From positions 28,024,862 through 28,088,861 of the forward strand of contig OX578140.1 of the NCBI GenBank assembly GCA_951213105.1: a DNA stretch of 64,000 bases, read 5' to 3'. A program made the translations under genes and the position numbers. The DNA comes from Amaurobius ferox (taxonomy: Eukaryota > Arthropoda > Arachnida > Araneae > Amaurobiidae). Below the pieces are notes generated by a model. It saw only the letters and a list, made by a program, of their open reading frames with translations, did not search any database and was not told the origin of the DNA. Positions within the stretch are counted from its first letter, which is position 1; each line of letters begins with the position of its first letter. This document shows positions 36,436 to 49,381 of the stretch, piece after piece.

Positions 36436-37380
36436 AATTTTGAGAAAGAAATACGGAAAGAAATGAGAGACGTTTGTTTGCAAATAGCTGACCAGAAAGG
36501 TTTACGCGGCAAGAAAGAGATCGCAGCGTCAGTCAAAATCGCGGGCATTTAAACTGACGGAAGGGCGAGTGAAAGCTTAAAAAATAGACCAAAGTCCTAG
36601 TTAAAATATTTTGAAGGTAGAAATTAAAATTATAAAAGGGAGCTTCGCACGCGAAACCCAGGTCCCAATTTTAAATTAAATCAGAAGTATGAACAACAAA
36701 ATACATATGACAGACAAAATAAAAATAGAACGGAAATCATGCAAAAAATACCTCATTACCCAGATCGAAGGTTTGGATAAAGATTGCATCTTCAGTTACC
36801 AGCAATGAATCAGATAAAAGGGTCAAAAAACTGAAATGTGAGGCAAATATTAATAAAAAGATAATTTCGGTAAATAAATATGCAGAAAATAATATAACTA
36901 AAATCGCAACAAATAACGAAAATACAGGAATTGAAGAAATTAATAAAAATGGAAATGATGCGCGCAAGATGAAAATAAATTTAAATGATAAGCACATAAA
37001 TAACGTAAACTCAAAATCGACTCAGATCGATAATAAAGATTGTGATAAAACTAAAATTAAGGAAAATAGTTGTAAAGTTTTGCAAATGGATAATAAAAAC
37101 ATATTTAAGGCAGCCATGTTAATGATAATACCTGTGAAATTAGTAAAAATAATAAAAACGTTGATACAGAAAGTTGATTGACACGATGACTAGTTCAAAA
37201 ACACCAATTGTCACAGAAGATAAAGATAAAGGCATATTCCAATTTAATGAAAATATTAAAAATGGTTATTTGTACAGTCAAAAGGTGGCACAGGTCGATA
37301 TTGAAAATTTTCCTAAAACTGAAAGGGTTCATGAATTTGCTGAAAAATAATGTGTCAATGAAGAGTCAAATCTTGACGTC
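36436..37380 (+). other. A-rich gag-pol linker region, decayed
   Basis: Short frames rich in Asn, Lys, Asp and Ile with no recognisable catalytic motif. I do not see the DTG/DSG of a retropepsin. It lies between the gag zinc knuckles and the pol remnant. Confidence 0.4.
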
Positions 37381-38001
37381 CAGGTTTATGTTACACTTCC
37401 TCGCACGCTTTCGTTGCAGCCAGGTCAGTTGGCAGTCAAAGAGTTAAATCTCGAACGGGAATTTCAGGATAAGGAGGTGATTTTCATGCCCACATCCCAC
37501 TTAAAAGTAATCTTTCCATTTGGTGCAATTCGAACTAGAATAAAAAATAACAATATTAATATAGTAATAAGTAACCAAAAGAAGGTTAAAATTACGTCAA
37601 ATAAAAATATGAAAGTAGGAATGATTAAAAATCTCAAACGATTTACTAACGAAGAAATGCAAATCTGAGATACCGTATTTTTGAAAGAGAAAAACAAACC
37701 CGGTATGCTACAAAATAGATATCAGGGATTTCGAGTAATTAAACTTGGAAAGAAAAATAATTTGATCGTTAGAAAGAAATATAGCATGAAAGATGAACCA
37801 ATTGAAATTCACTCAACGAAATGTTATATAGCACAAAATGTACTAAGTGAGAAGAATTTGACGGAAAAATATGACAGGAATGATGAAGCAAAGGAAATTC
37901 ACGCCAATAAATGTCATATGGCACAAAAGGTACAAAGTGAAGATAAATATAACAGTAACAGTGAAATTACTGTGATTCAATCAAAACTTTCAAAGTTCGA
38001 A
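37381..38001 (+). pseudogene. shortened pol remnant, ending in an integrase C-terminal-like segment
   Basis: One frame runs from about 37381 to the stop at 38001 with a single TGA at 37666-37668. The first part (SLQPGQLAVKELNLEREF, HLKVIFPFGAI, KNMKVGMI) resembles a protease-linked or linker segment. The second (EEMQI-stop-DTVFLKEKN, LQNRYQGFRVIKLGKKNN, EIHSTKCYIA) resembles the SH3-like C-terminus of gypsy integrases, which have a GDxVxxK...YxGPFxVI...HxxxC pattern. No YxDD reverse-transcriptase motif, RNase H or DDE integrase core lies between, so most of pol appears deleted. Confidence 0.45.
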
Positions 38002-38650
38002 TAAAAAGATTCAGCACAGAAGTGAAAATACGTGTATCCAGAATATGCAGAATCAAAAAGTTAATAAGGATTTTGAAAAGAATGATCATGAAAATATGAA
38101 AAATGAAAATGTTAAATTGCAAAAAGCACATAATGCAAATGAAAATAAAGTTTTCGAAGAGATTCAAATTGAAAACAAAAATCATAAAAATGAAAATACT
38201 TAAAATGCAAATGAGAATAAAATAATGGATGAAAATGAAAATGTTAATATTCAAAAAATTTGAAATGCAAATAATGAAAACATTCAAAATTCAAATAAGA
38301 ATTAAATAAGGAATGTTATGGAAAATAAAAAATGTTAATTTTCAAGAAATTCAAAATGCAAATAATGATAATAAAAATATTCAAAATAAAAATGAGAATA
38401 TAATAATGGATAATAATCAAAATGATAATGAAATTAATAAGGTTCAAAAAATAGCTTCAGAAGTAGATGAAAATCAAAGCAAATACAAGGAATATGTTAT
38501 TCAAAAATTAAAGTTGCTAAATGAGATACAGATTCATAACACAAGTGAAAGTGAGCAAATTCATGAACAAAAGGAAAGAAAGCTAGATTCAAATTTTTTC
38601 ATGAGATCAAAAATTTTTGGAATTCAAATTGTATGGATGATTGGTTTCTA
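38002..38650 (+). other. low-complexity AATGAAAAT-rich stretch after pol
   Basis: Words such as AAAATGAAAATGTTAA and ATTCAAAATGCAAATAAT recur. Frames give Asn, Glu, Lys and Gln-rich peptides, one of about 112 codons (38313-38651). Either a degenerate downstream coding region or simple-sequence expansion could explain it. Confidence 0.4.
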
Positions 38651-41600
38651 AAGAATTATAAAATGAGAGAGAGATAAAAAAAATAACAAATCAATGAATT
38701 TCAGGAAAAATGATCTGGCAATGAATAAATTTTTAGAAATGAAATGGTTGTACAAAATAATTTTTTTTAAATAATATGATGTATAAAATTAATGATGATA
38801 GTGATTACAAAATGTTTTACATGTATAAGAATATTGAGCAATTATATATGCAAATGATCTACGAAAATGAAATATAGAATCAAATATGTTTACCTAATTG
38901 AAAAGGTTTGCAGGGTCTGTAAATAAGTCAATGCATGAAACTTGTTTTGGCTTCCAGTCCAATTGGCTTGCTTTAATTGTCTAAGGTACAGCTGTCATAC
39001 AATCAATAATTTGAAGGAATTTCAGGGCAAGAAATGTTGAGCAAGAAAATTAAGATATCTTGAGAGAGTGTCTTAAAAATTGTAAGACATGATTAAGTAA
39101 AATGAAATTAATAGATATGACCTAAAAATAATAACGTCAAGGATTAGTCATTAATGGTATAAATTTTATGCCATAAAAAATAAATAAATTGCATAAATAA
39201 TTGAACATTTTAAATCAATTTGAATTTAAAATGTTAAACTATGAACAGTTAACATAGCTGTAAATCGCTCGTTGCAATGAAGCAATCGATGACACGATAC
39301 CTCGTGCAGGAATGTTGAAATGTAAAATGTAAATAATAATCATTGAAAATTGCTAAACTAAATAAGTGTTCGAGGAATATAAATTGTGTAAAAAAATGAA
39401 AGAACTAAATTAATCCTAAAGTGACAGTATAAATGAAATAAATTTTGTTTAAAATTTTAGTTAAATGAATTAATGAATAAGTTCATGAAAAGTGTGAAAT
39501 AATTTGAAATAAATAACTAATGAAATGTTTCGAAAATCATGTGTATAAATAAATAATGATATGAAAATGAAATGTAGATATTCATGTGCGAAAATTGTAC
39601 GAAAGTAAATATAAATAAATGTGAGATAAATATGAAGTGAAAATAAATAAATATGAAAGGATAATAAATAATTTAGATGTCAGTGAGGCATGTACATAAA
39701 ACAGTATGTCAACGATGTCGAGGTCATCAACTAAGCAAAAGTGTAAACATAGTTGTGTACGTAAATTTTTTAGTAGTAATATCATATAAAAATTGATAAT
39801 TAGGTATCCATAAATACGACGAAATATCGTAATAAATAAATATCTGAATAAGTGAGGAAGGTTAAGTAAATAAATTATAAAAATAAAGTGGAAGTGATAA
39901 GTGTCAAGTGTAGTAAGTTGATAAGTAAATAAATATGTATTGATAAATTGTAATAGCCGAAAAGTATGTTAGTTGCAGTTACTAAAATGTCAAATAATGG
40001 AAAATTATATAATAATATGTGAGGTATAAAGGATACGATGCAACCACACGCTGAAAATTGTTATAAAATGTCAAGTACTGGAAGTAAAAAAAAATAACAA
40101 TAAATAACGCTTATAAATGCTGTAGGTAATGTTGAATAAATAACTCCGAAGTTAAAAAAAAATGTGTTAAAATCGTAGGATATTAAAGAAAATAAATAAC
40201 ATAGGTAAATAAATCGTGAAGTTTGTTAGGTAAATAAATCGTGAAGTTTGTTAGGTAAATAAATCGCGAAGTTTGTTTACAAAGTGTGACTCTAATTGCC
40301 AAGGAAATGAACGATTCACGCAATACAACTCAACGTAAATTTCAAAATCTAAAGAAGTCACTGAGCGAAAGGGTACAGTAAATTTAGGTGAGGTATTACA
40401 TGCAAGGATAATGGTTAAATAAATTTTTATAATAGGTAAAATAATGCAAGGAATTCATTTTAAATAAGTTTAAAAAAAAATTTTAGACAAAAATTAAATT
40501 TCTAAATTATTTTTTAATAGGGAAATTTTTTTATAAATTTTAAATTTATACAAGTGTTAAGCAATGAGTTAAAAAACTTTTTTTAGACAAAACTTAAATT
40601 TCAAAAACTTTAAATTCATGCAAGGCATAAGGAAGGTATCTAAGAAAATGATAATAAGAGTGAGTCTCAATAAGAATTTGAGAGGATAATTAAAATATGT
40701 AAAATATCATATAATGCATTTAAATGGTTTAAAGAATTGGATAAAATTTATATAAAAGGAATATATAATGTGTCAAATCAAATGTTAAGTGATAGCAAGG
40801 CACCTAACGATAACTTTTACATTTAATACAAATTAAAGATAGGCACCCAACTAAATAAAATTTAAATAGGGGATTATAATATATAAATTATTTTAAATAG
40901 ATCTAAAGTTGAGTTTAAAAAGAAAAGGAGATAATACGTTAAACAACAATGCAATAGTGAGTGTTACAAGAGCACGTGCAGCAAACAATTATAGATAAAT
41001 TTTGTCAAATTAGATGCTTGATAATAATAATAATGAGTAGATAACATAGGATGTTTTAAAATAGATAATTCAACGTTTATGGACACGTCAAATTGTGTTA
41101 GAAAAAAGTTTTACGATACTTGTTTATAGGAGACTTTGTGAGCTCACGCCATCATCGAGTCTTTAGACCACGAGCAAACACGGAAAACGTCTTCAAAACT
41201 GCCCCGGCATTAGCTCCCAGTAGAGTTGAGAAGATGCTTAGCTCGTATTCCTTCGATTAGCAAAAAAAAAAAAAACGAGTTACAAAAAATCGATTAACGG
41301 AGCAGTAATTATCAGTGGTCACTCGGGTACTTTTGAACACTTCCTGTTTGTGAACACTTCCGCTCGAGAAAGAAAAGGGTTCCAGTAAGGATCATTGCAG
41401 ATCAGATCAATCAAAACTGTCACACGGTCCGAAGAAGGGTGTTGTTTGATTACAATTCGAAGTTAAAGAGGACACTGTCACAGAGCACGTTGTCAATCTC
41501 CCAGAAGATATGAAGTGTTTAAAGGTATATTTTAAATGGCTGAATTTCAAAAAAAAATTAATGAATATGTACTATGATGTAATATTATGAAAATATCAAT

Positions 41601-42023
41601 GATGAAAATTTGGTAAATCAATGAATAATGAATTATGTTAAAAAAAATATAACATGAAAATACTATTGATGTATAATTTGTTAAAAAAAAGTTGTTTCTT
41701 GTTAAAGGTATCAGTAATTGTATATAAGTGTGTAACATCGGATAGTGGATGTGTGTATAAATAAAAAAAGTTCATAATGTAGTCAAAATTTAAATTTTAC
41801 TTATTTCGAAAGCTTGACCTCATATGATATTAATAAGTACATAACTTATATATATTGTGTATAATATGTGATAAACATTTGTATGTACAACAAGACATTG
41901 TAAATTACAGCATGACGAACTTTCTTCAAGGATAAATGCCAATTACGGAGTTGGCAGTTACACGAACTTTAATCGCACTTTTATTGTGTTGCGCTTTTTT
42001 TTGTTTATTTGTCCGCGAGGAGA
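38651..42023 (+). other. non-coding 3' part of the LTR element
   Basis: AT-rich DNA with many AAATAAAT words and no domain. A 25-bp triple repeat is at 40202-40277. A less AT-rich block at 41120-41520 lies before the 3' LTR. A short purine run GCGAGGAGA (42015-42023) immediately precedes the 3' LTR and may be a degenerate polypurine tract. Confidence 0.4.
40202..40277 (+). repeat. 25-bp tandem repeat, 3 units
   Basis: TAGGTAAATAAATCGTGAAG plus TTTGT starts at 40202, 40227 and 40252. The third unit has one T-to-C change. Confidence 0.9.
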
Positions 42024-42994
42024 TGTGTGAAACCAAATTAAGGGCAGGAATTGAGTTCACACCAAATTTAGGGGAGACAGTTTTATGTTCAGATAGTACC
42101 ATAAAACTTAAATTGCTGAGGTGAAGCGACAAGAGTGGTCAAAAACGTAACCAATATGCTAGATGTCTGGGCGCATTGTCCTAAAGTCGGCCAATGAGAG
42201 CCTATGAGGCGTATCAGACCTCAGACAAAAAGAGGCGGTAACCAAGAGATGATATTACACAACTGCTACGAGAAAGTCAGTAGTTGTGAAAGTACTTATG
42301 AAAGTAGTTATGAAGTTAGTTATGAAGTTAGTCAGTTAGTATGTCAGATATTATGTAGAGATTCCGGAGAGAACAGCAAGGGATGAGAGATATTTCCAGA
42401 GATTAAGACGTCAACGAGCAGAGAGACTGTCGTGATGATTACATAAGAGTGCGTGCCACAGAATAGTCCGGAGACAGTCCACAAAAAATGTCCTAATATG
42501 CAATTCTACAACAGTTAGAAGCCAAAAAGACTTCAACAAAATGAACATCACCAGTACGAGCAGCAGTACCATACTTCGAGTTGTTACCAGTACAATATAC
42601 AATGATGCAAGTGTTGTGGTCAGGTATGTGCTTATTAAATATTGTAGCAGGTCGTAGATTATGTTGACAATAATAACTGGTCTCACATTCGTCAACTCTC
42701 CTCCACAAATAATATATACTAATTGCTGTAATGAATTAAGAGAATGTTCTTAATAAATGATTATATTTTAAAGTTAACAATGGTGCAAATTATTGGGTAG
42801 CATTATGCTGATTAATATTCTATTTCATGAACTCGCACTGAAGATAATTAAAGGTGGATTTCAATAGCGACGCACAACTCAATGTGTTTAATGTTATAAC
42901 GATCAATGACTTACGATATTACGGCCATGTTAATTATGAATAAGTTAATAAATCTATAATCTCAACTTTAAGTTCATTTTGTTTAACTGCACCA
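42024..42994 (+). mobile_element. 3' LTR of the decayed gypsy-type retrotransposon
   Basis: It starts TGTGTGAAACC and matches the 5' LTR to about ACGGCCATGTTAA (42917-42929), after which similarity fades. A plausible end is CTGCACCA near 42994. It lacks MITE 3 and about 80 bases present in the 5' LTR. Divergence between the LTRs is obvious by eye, so insertion was old. I could not confirm a target-site duplication. Confidence 0.7.
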
Positions 42995-43164
42995 TGTCAT
43001 AAGGTAAATTGCCCTTACTCAAAATTTACTTTACCAGGACTTACCTTTGATGCCTGCACTAAGGGTGGAGCATGGAAACCCCTATTTCACGAGCCGAAAA
43101 GAAAAAACACACAAGATATAAAATAAACACTCTTATTTAAATTGATCAATTACTTTAATATTTA

Positions 43165-43203
<39 letters not shown>

Positions 43204-43824
43204 TGATTATTAAGAGTATTCATAAATCCATTTTTTAGACACATATATCTCTAATATTTAATTAACACATATATTTACAACACATTATTATTATCTACCG
43301 AAAATGTAAGTAGTTCTTTTATTTAAAATACTAGAGCTCGTTATTACGATTGGGGTTCATACGACCTTATTGTTAATTATACGATACGTATTTGTGTGCC
43401 TTCCGTGATAAATTTAACAGATAAAACTGTGCATAAATACCTCCTATTACTTTCACTTTGATATTTTGTCGATAACACACTTTGCTGGATGACTGCGTGT
43501 ATTTTGATACGCCACTCATTCATCATGCAGAGGTTACTGTCGCAAACTTTTATATTTCTCAAAAACTTAGGTGCGTATAGGACGCTGTCGAAAATTGCAT
43601 CTCGTCGAAAAATTCTAGATCATTCTGGAAAAACTTTTTTTCCTTTCCCCCTGTGGTGTCATACCACCTCTCCGATTTGTTGTTTAATATGGAGGGGATG
43701 AAAACTGTTTATTTATGTTGGGTTTCCTATTGGTTTTCGTTGCTGCATTTACAGTGCTTTTTAGCTTACTTGGCATCCGTAATTGAAATGTCAAAATGTC
43801 GTGCAACATCGTACGACACACCAC
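42995..43824. other. unassigned DNA with a (TA)n run
   Basis: A (TA)n tract lies at 43170-43202. The rest holds no recognised gene. Confidence 0.35.
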
Positions 43825-43829
43825 ACTGT

Positions 43830-43985
43830 CTGTTATTCCTATGCTGTTTTCATGCTGTGTTTTTAATGTGCGTGATGTAATATTTTTGATCACCACCCAC
43901 CCTACAAAGCTTAAACATCAGCAAAAAACAGATAAATCGGTGGATTTGTCGCCGATTTATAAGCTGTCGTTTAAGACTAAAAAAC
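43830..43985 (+). repeat. repeat family Q, copy 3
   Basis: CATGCTGTGTTTTTAATGTG, GATGTAATATTTTTGATCAC, CCTACAAAGCTTAAACATCA and GATTTATAA match 32880-33030 in order, on the same strand, about 11 kb away on the far side of the LTR element. Confidence 0.65.
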
Positions 43986-43999
43986 AGGTACATTTATTC

Positions 44000-45324
44000 T
44001 CGTTGTTTCCATGATCGTACTAGCCTGCAATATTGAGACATTTAACTATTGTTTCCCATTTTCTAAAAATTTATTTTTCCAAAACATGGCTTGATTTCAT
44101 TGAGGAGTTTTAATGTTCTGCAAAATATTACAAAATGAACTTCTCCCATACTGCAGCATGCCATTCTGGAGTATGTTACCACAGAATATGCCAATAGGGA
44201 GTTTCCAAAGCTTGTAATCTTACTCCCAGTGCTACACCAACATTCATGGACCGGTTTAGCATTAATGACGCTCTTCAGTACGGTAATGCTGAATATCTTC
44301 TTGGAGGAAGATGATATTTCTACAAAACGCTATATCAGTTAACATATACTGGTCTCTGAACTATTAATGTGATTATAAGTGTCCTATATTGCAACTAAAT
44401 AATCGTTTTTTTTTTCATACCAGTAACTGGCATAACTCAGCATTTGTGTAATTTATAAGGATTTTCTAAAATTAAAATTTATCTCTAAATTACCGTATTG
44501 GCATACTGAAAAAATCGGAAGACAATATTTTAATTAGCAAAACAACAGTCATAAAAATGTTTATCTGAAGCAATAGTAAATATGACCATAATGCATATCT
44601 ACGAAATGAAATACAAGACTGTTTGTAAACTTCAGTGCCGCCAAATTATATTCCTGTTCCCAAGAAGTACTATAGATTTTTTAATAGTGCGCTAAATCTA
44701 AAACTTCAGATTTTCATATTTTAATTTCATCTCATATTTTTTTCCATGTTATATCCTATGTTATCCTTTAATTGATATTTTTTAAACATCCGGAAATTTA
44801 TGAATTTACTGTTAACATTATACAAATATTGAAGTTTTAAATAAGTATAGCCTAGTTTTTATTCCCATAGCACATCCTGTGTTTCGTTAATCACTTTATA
44901 GTTTCAGGAAGTCCACATCGTTATCGAAAGTTTGGAAGTCTAAGCCGTTTATCTTAACAATCATTCTGCCTAAGGCTACAATTCCAAGTTCGACAACACA
45001 ATTACCCAGAACTCTCTCTTGTGTGTGTCACAGAGTTCTTCGTTGATGTCCGCCCCTTGATTTAGCAGAGACCAGTATTTACTCTGTGTATTTTAAGAAA
45101 TTAATATTCCACTTTATTCAAAATCTAAACAAATTTTCAAATTTGATCGTTGATAAATGATAAATTTAAATTTTTGAAGTCGGGAATACTAATAAAATTA
45201 GATAATTTAAGAGTAGTCTTTGTATATTAAATTTTAAATACACGAAATATGTAGAATATTATAAAAATGTTTCTTTTTTTACAAGTAATCTGCAAAAATA
45301 GAGTTAATAATTTAAATAAATGGA
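44000..45324. other. unassigned AT-rich DNA with family R copy 4
   Basis: No gene recognised. 44951-45055 (TTCTGCCTAAGGCTACAATT, then GACAACACAATTACCCAGAA) is the best-preserved copy of family R. Confidence 0.4.
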
Positions 45325-45359
45325 ATTATTATTACTATTATTATTATTATTATTATTAT
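45325..45359. repeat. (ATT)n microsatellite
   Basis: About eleven ATT triplets with one interruption. Confidence 0.9.
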
Positions 45360-46000
45360 GCACCTTCTTCAGATAGTAGCATCCATAAACGGCAGAAAAA
45401 AAACATGGTGGTGTAACATTTTTATAAACCTTTATGAAAATGGACAAGTTTAGTCGACTTCAAATGTCTTAGAAATGCAATCCACAATTTTTCTGACTAA
45501 AGTCAAATAAAAAAATTCACTGAACATTATTATATCGATTGTTAAGATTGATAAAATATATATTATGACTTCTAAAACATTGTGGCGTGATTGATGAAAC
45601 ATTATGCCATGATGAATGAAACATTATGCCTTGATTTATAAACATTTATGCATATGTGATAAAAATTGTATAGCTACTACCCACTAAACTCTCATCAACA
45701 ATGTGACCGCCTGGAATTGTAAACAAAAAGGAAGATACAAAATATTGCCCTGCCGGTTACAATGGTGCAGTGCCAATATACCCACAGAGGGACTGAGTTC
45801 ATTGAATAAACACTGGCTTCTTATTCACCAAGATTTTCTGGTTTTGATATTTATTTTACTGAGTGCAATGGTAATTGGCGCTTCAACCATGGTATTCTGA
45901 TGCATTTCTTATTATTTCTTATTACTCTAACATACTCTATGTAATTGGACGTGTAATCTCATATTGGAAACATTCTTAATTTGTTTTTCAATGTTTATAT

Positions 46001-46035
46001 AAATAGGGTGATTATTATTAAAGTACCTCTGATGT
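46001..46035 (+). repeat. isolated MITE end similar to MITE 3
   Basis: AAATAGGGTGATTATTATTA followed by AAGTACC resembles the MITE 3 terminus (ACAGGGTGATTATAATTAAAGT). No inverted partner was found nearby, so it is probably a truncated copy. Confidence 0.4.
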
Positions 46036-46180
46036 CCCCGATCATTTTCCAGAGATACCTAATGAGAGAATCTCAACCAACTATAATGTCAGTTGTCGGA
46101 AATTGCAACATCGATATTCATAAACGAATAAGAACTTTCTCAATAAAGATAATTGATGACTGCTGTCTATAACTTTCCTT

Positions 46181-46320
46181 AAAGTAAAGTAACGTAAGTA
46201 AAGTAACGTAAGTAATGCAACTTAGGTAATGTAACTTAAGTAAGGTAACGTAATAAAGTAACGTAGTAAAGTAACGTAAGTGAAGTTGCGTAAAGTATCG
46301 TAACTTTGCGCAAAGTGCGT
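46181..46320 (+). repeat. degenerate short tandem repeat, AAGTAACGTAAGTA type
   Basis: The word GTAAAGTAACGTAA and variants recur about ten times with spacing of roughly 12-15 bases, drifting to GCGTAAAGTATCGTAACTTTGCGC at the right end. Confidence 0.8.
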
Positions 46321-46329
46321 AAATTTTGC

Positions 46330-48230
46330 GCAGTTACAATTGATGTGATAACTATGTTTTGTGTTTCATTTAAAAGTAGGAAAAGCGTTGCGACGCTTAC
46401 ACTGCAGTACGTGTCACAATTGCAAACATAATGTAAAGAATTTTATTAGAAATAAATTATCACTCTTCCGACAGTCTTTGTGTATTTACCTTGAATGCTC
46501 GCTCATGCAGATTACACATTTACTGAGCGTTTCAACATCATTATCGCCGAGATGGTGGTAATATATGAGACATGTGGGTAAAGTGTAATAATCGTTCACT
46601 GAATTTGGTGGGTGTACATGCAGCTAAGCAGGATAAGATGATCGTTTCATTTTAAACTAGTGAAGCTCTCTCAGTATTTTTCTCTCGTTCAACACATCAC
46701 TGAGGTAAAATTAAAGAAAAATACGTGACTGTGATTCTAAGTCGTAGTTCGAAACTAGATGAAGAATAAGGACAAAACCAGCGATGCCCGTCAAAAGCAT
46801 CGTAAGGATATACCTTATGATCTCCAGGACATGAAATATGAATAATGAAAAGGAGACCAGTGAATCAGGATGTGACTCACGGTAGCTGTACAACTGAATG
46901 TTGTGTTAGTATTTTATGACTTTTCTAGGATTCTGAAACCAAGTACTACTCGCGTTGATCCTATACATTAGAGGCTGCAGGATCCTAATAACAACATCAA
47001 CGTTGCTGTCCTGGATTTGAAATACTTTCAAGATCATTTTTATGATAAAAGAGAAGTGATGATCAGTGATTAACTCGAAGAAAGACTTTTAAGGATAAAA
47101 TAATGAAGATAAACGTCAAAAACAAATTATTAGAACACTGGATTAACAGCTAAGGGGAATAAAGAAAGCGCAATGAGAGGAACGCTTAATATTCTTCACC
47201 TAGAACTGCTCGAAAGACCTCTGTTAAGACGGCTATGTGCCCTGGGAACTGTCTTCACAGAAAAACTGATTTGCTTTTTTACACGACACTGACGCTAAGT
47301 TTGAGTTCTTTCTCAATACCTATAAACTGTGTTACGGTGCCGACAGAAAAAACCTAAATAAAAAATGAGAAACTTTGTGCGAATTGTACATCCCTGTTAA
47401 TACATAGCAGCTATATGAGGAAGCTTCGGATTGCAGAATGTTTCTGTCAAATCAGGCCAACATGAAAATATCAAAACATTAACAGCTTCTCGAATGCATT
47501 CAGTGTGGAGTTGTGAGAATCTTCCCCAATGACACCACTATTAAGATAATGGTAAGCATCTTAGTTTCCATCGCTAGCTGTAAAAGATCCATCAGCAAGT
47601 TACATAAAATATTTCGTATTTGAGAGGGATTAAGGCAAACTTTGGGATCCTGTATAGATTTAAGTATAGATAACAAGAAAGATCAATCATACATAAAGCA
47701 TTGATTATGAAACACTTTCCAACTGCAATGCAATTTTATTTAAACAACTCTAAAATGCGATACATGCAGCGGTAATATTTTTAAAATTATCACAATACTA
47801 CAATAATTTATTATATTTGAAAACTTCATCGAAATAAATTAAATTTCTTCAAATGACGTCATTGAAATATAAATCGATTGACTCTCTATGAAAAATTAGT
47901 AAATATATCATTCATACATGTTTATTCTATTCCTTTCATTCATCACAATACTACAATAATTTATTTTACTTAACAACTTAAAAACATAAAGGTAAAAGTA
48001 ATTTAACTATATGCTTAAAAGTTCATCGAAAATGTCTGCTATAAAATCGTCTGCTTCGCTATGTAACATCAATGAATGTTTCATTCATATCAAATATATT
48101 GCAGACTCCAGAGCTAAATAATTTTGTGTAAAAGAAATTCACAATTATTATACAACTCATCTTATAGCTTGATGTGTTTATACTCTCCATAAGTGAAAAT
48201 TAGGCTCCATTATAGAAATAATCAAAGTTT
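46330..48230. other. unassigned AT-rich DNA
   Basis: No gene recognised. ATCACAATACTACAATAATT occurs at 47787 and again near 47942 in the same orientation, a small direct repeat. Confidence 0.35.
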
Positions 48231-48232
48231 GA

Positions 48233-48543
48233 TGATCATTTAAACTCAAATATATTGTAATTGCGTTGTTTCAGAATATAGATGCACAGAACTTAAGCAA
48301 ACATAGAGCGATTTTAGCATGGATACAACACTAAATATAAATTAGAAAGAACTTTTAAAAATAACGATTTTGACACAAGATGGATGGCATTGATCATTTA
48401 AACTCAAATATATTGTAATTACGCTGTTTCAAAATATAGATGTACAGAAATAAATAAAAAATTAAGCGGTTTTAGAACGGATCCAACACTAAAAAAAATT
48501 AAAAAGAATAAAAACCGCGATTTTGACACAAGATGGATGTCAT
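48233..48543 (+). repeat. direct tandem duplication, about 155-bp unit
   Basis: TGATCATTTAAACTCAAATA starts at 48233 and 48391. Both units end in GATTTTGACACAAGATGGAT. They differ by scattered substitutions and small gaps. Confidence 0.9.
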
Positions 48544-49260
48544 ATTTTATTTTAAAGTGGGTCACGTGATATTTGCGCATGATATGGGTGTAATTATTAT
48601 ATTAATTTTTATTTAAAAATCTACCGAATATATTTTGCTGAATTTTTTTTCCTGTTTTTATGTTAGAATTTTAATATTTCCTAAAAGTGTCGAAGTTTGT
48701 AAATTTTAAATTCGCTTAAAAAATGTTTGAAAAATTTGGTGTATTTCGTTGGATATTGTTCAATGTATTTCATTTTTTCAACCCGTTTCAGTACAAAACT
48801 AAATGGGTGTTACTATTCATTTATATTCCCATAGGTCCCCCAGACCATCTGAACAACATACTAAAATTTCATTTTGATAAAGTCATTTTTACGGCAGTTA
48901 TCTTGCGAACGAACAGACAGACAGAATGAACAAAGTCATAAACACTTTTCAACTATGTTATAAAGTGTTAAAAAAGAAACTGAAATAAATGGAATTTGAG
49001 CACATTGTATACATTTTTAGTATACATTTTTATGTGAAATCTAGGAAGGTGGCGTTATAACTGTTACATGGTTCCATAATTTGTTATTTAAATTTACGAG
49101 CGTGACTCGTATTTCTGAATTTATATTAATAATATGAATGTCAAATGTTTGGATATTGACGCAGTTTCAGTTTTGGCTATATGAGCTATTTTCCATAGAT
49201 ACGCCGCCGCTGATTAAATCTGCAGTACGAAAATCCATACGAAAGATGATGGATTAGGGA
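48544..49260. other. unassigned DNA with a possible Helitron-like 5' fragment
   Basis: Around 48905-48960 the minus strand has CACTTTATAACATAG and GTTCATTCTGTCTGTCTGTT, a TCTGTCTG-bearing end like those of several repeats here. No complete element is delimited. Confidence 0.25.
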
Positions 49261-49339
49261 AAATAGCAAAATTAAACACACATCCACAACAGAAGGTATT
49301 TATTTCACTTCCTATAAGACGTACACAAGTTTAAAAAAG

Positions 49340-49381
49340 GCCATAGCGCTTTCGAGCATAAGTACGCTCTTCATCAGTGGC
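49340..49381 (-). ncRNA. hammerhead ribozyme-like motif
   Basis: On the minus strand the order is GCCA (stem I), CTGATGA core (49377-49371), A, GAGC, 8-base loop, GCTC (4-bp stem II), GAAA core (49353-49350), GCGC (very short stem III), then TA and TGGC, which pairs with GCCA. The predicted cleavage is after the UA, between 49344 and 49343. Both invariant cores are intact and all stems are complementary. Penelope-like elements are known to carry type I hammerheads with unusually short stem III that may act as dimers. Activity here is inference. Confidence 0.65.

Noticed and set aside
38313..38651. 112-codon Asn/Lys-rich frame as an env-like gene
   Set aside because: Low-complexity composition, no signal peptide or membrane segment, and it lies in an AATGAAAAT-rich stretch.
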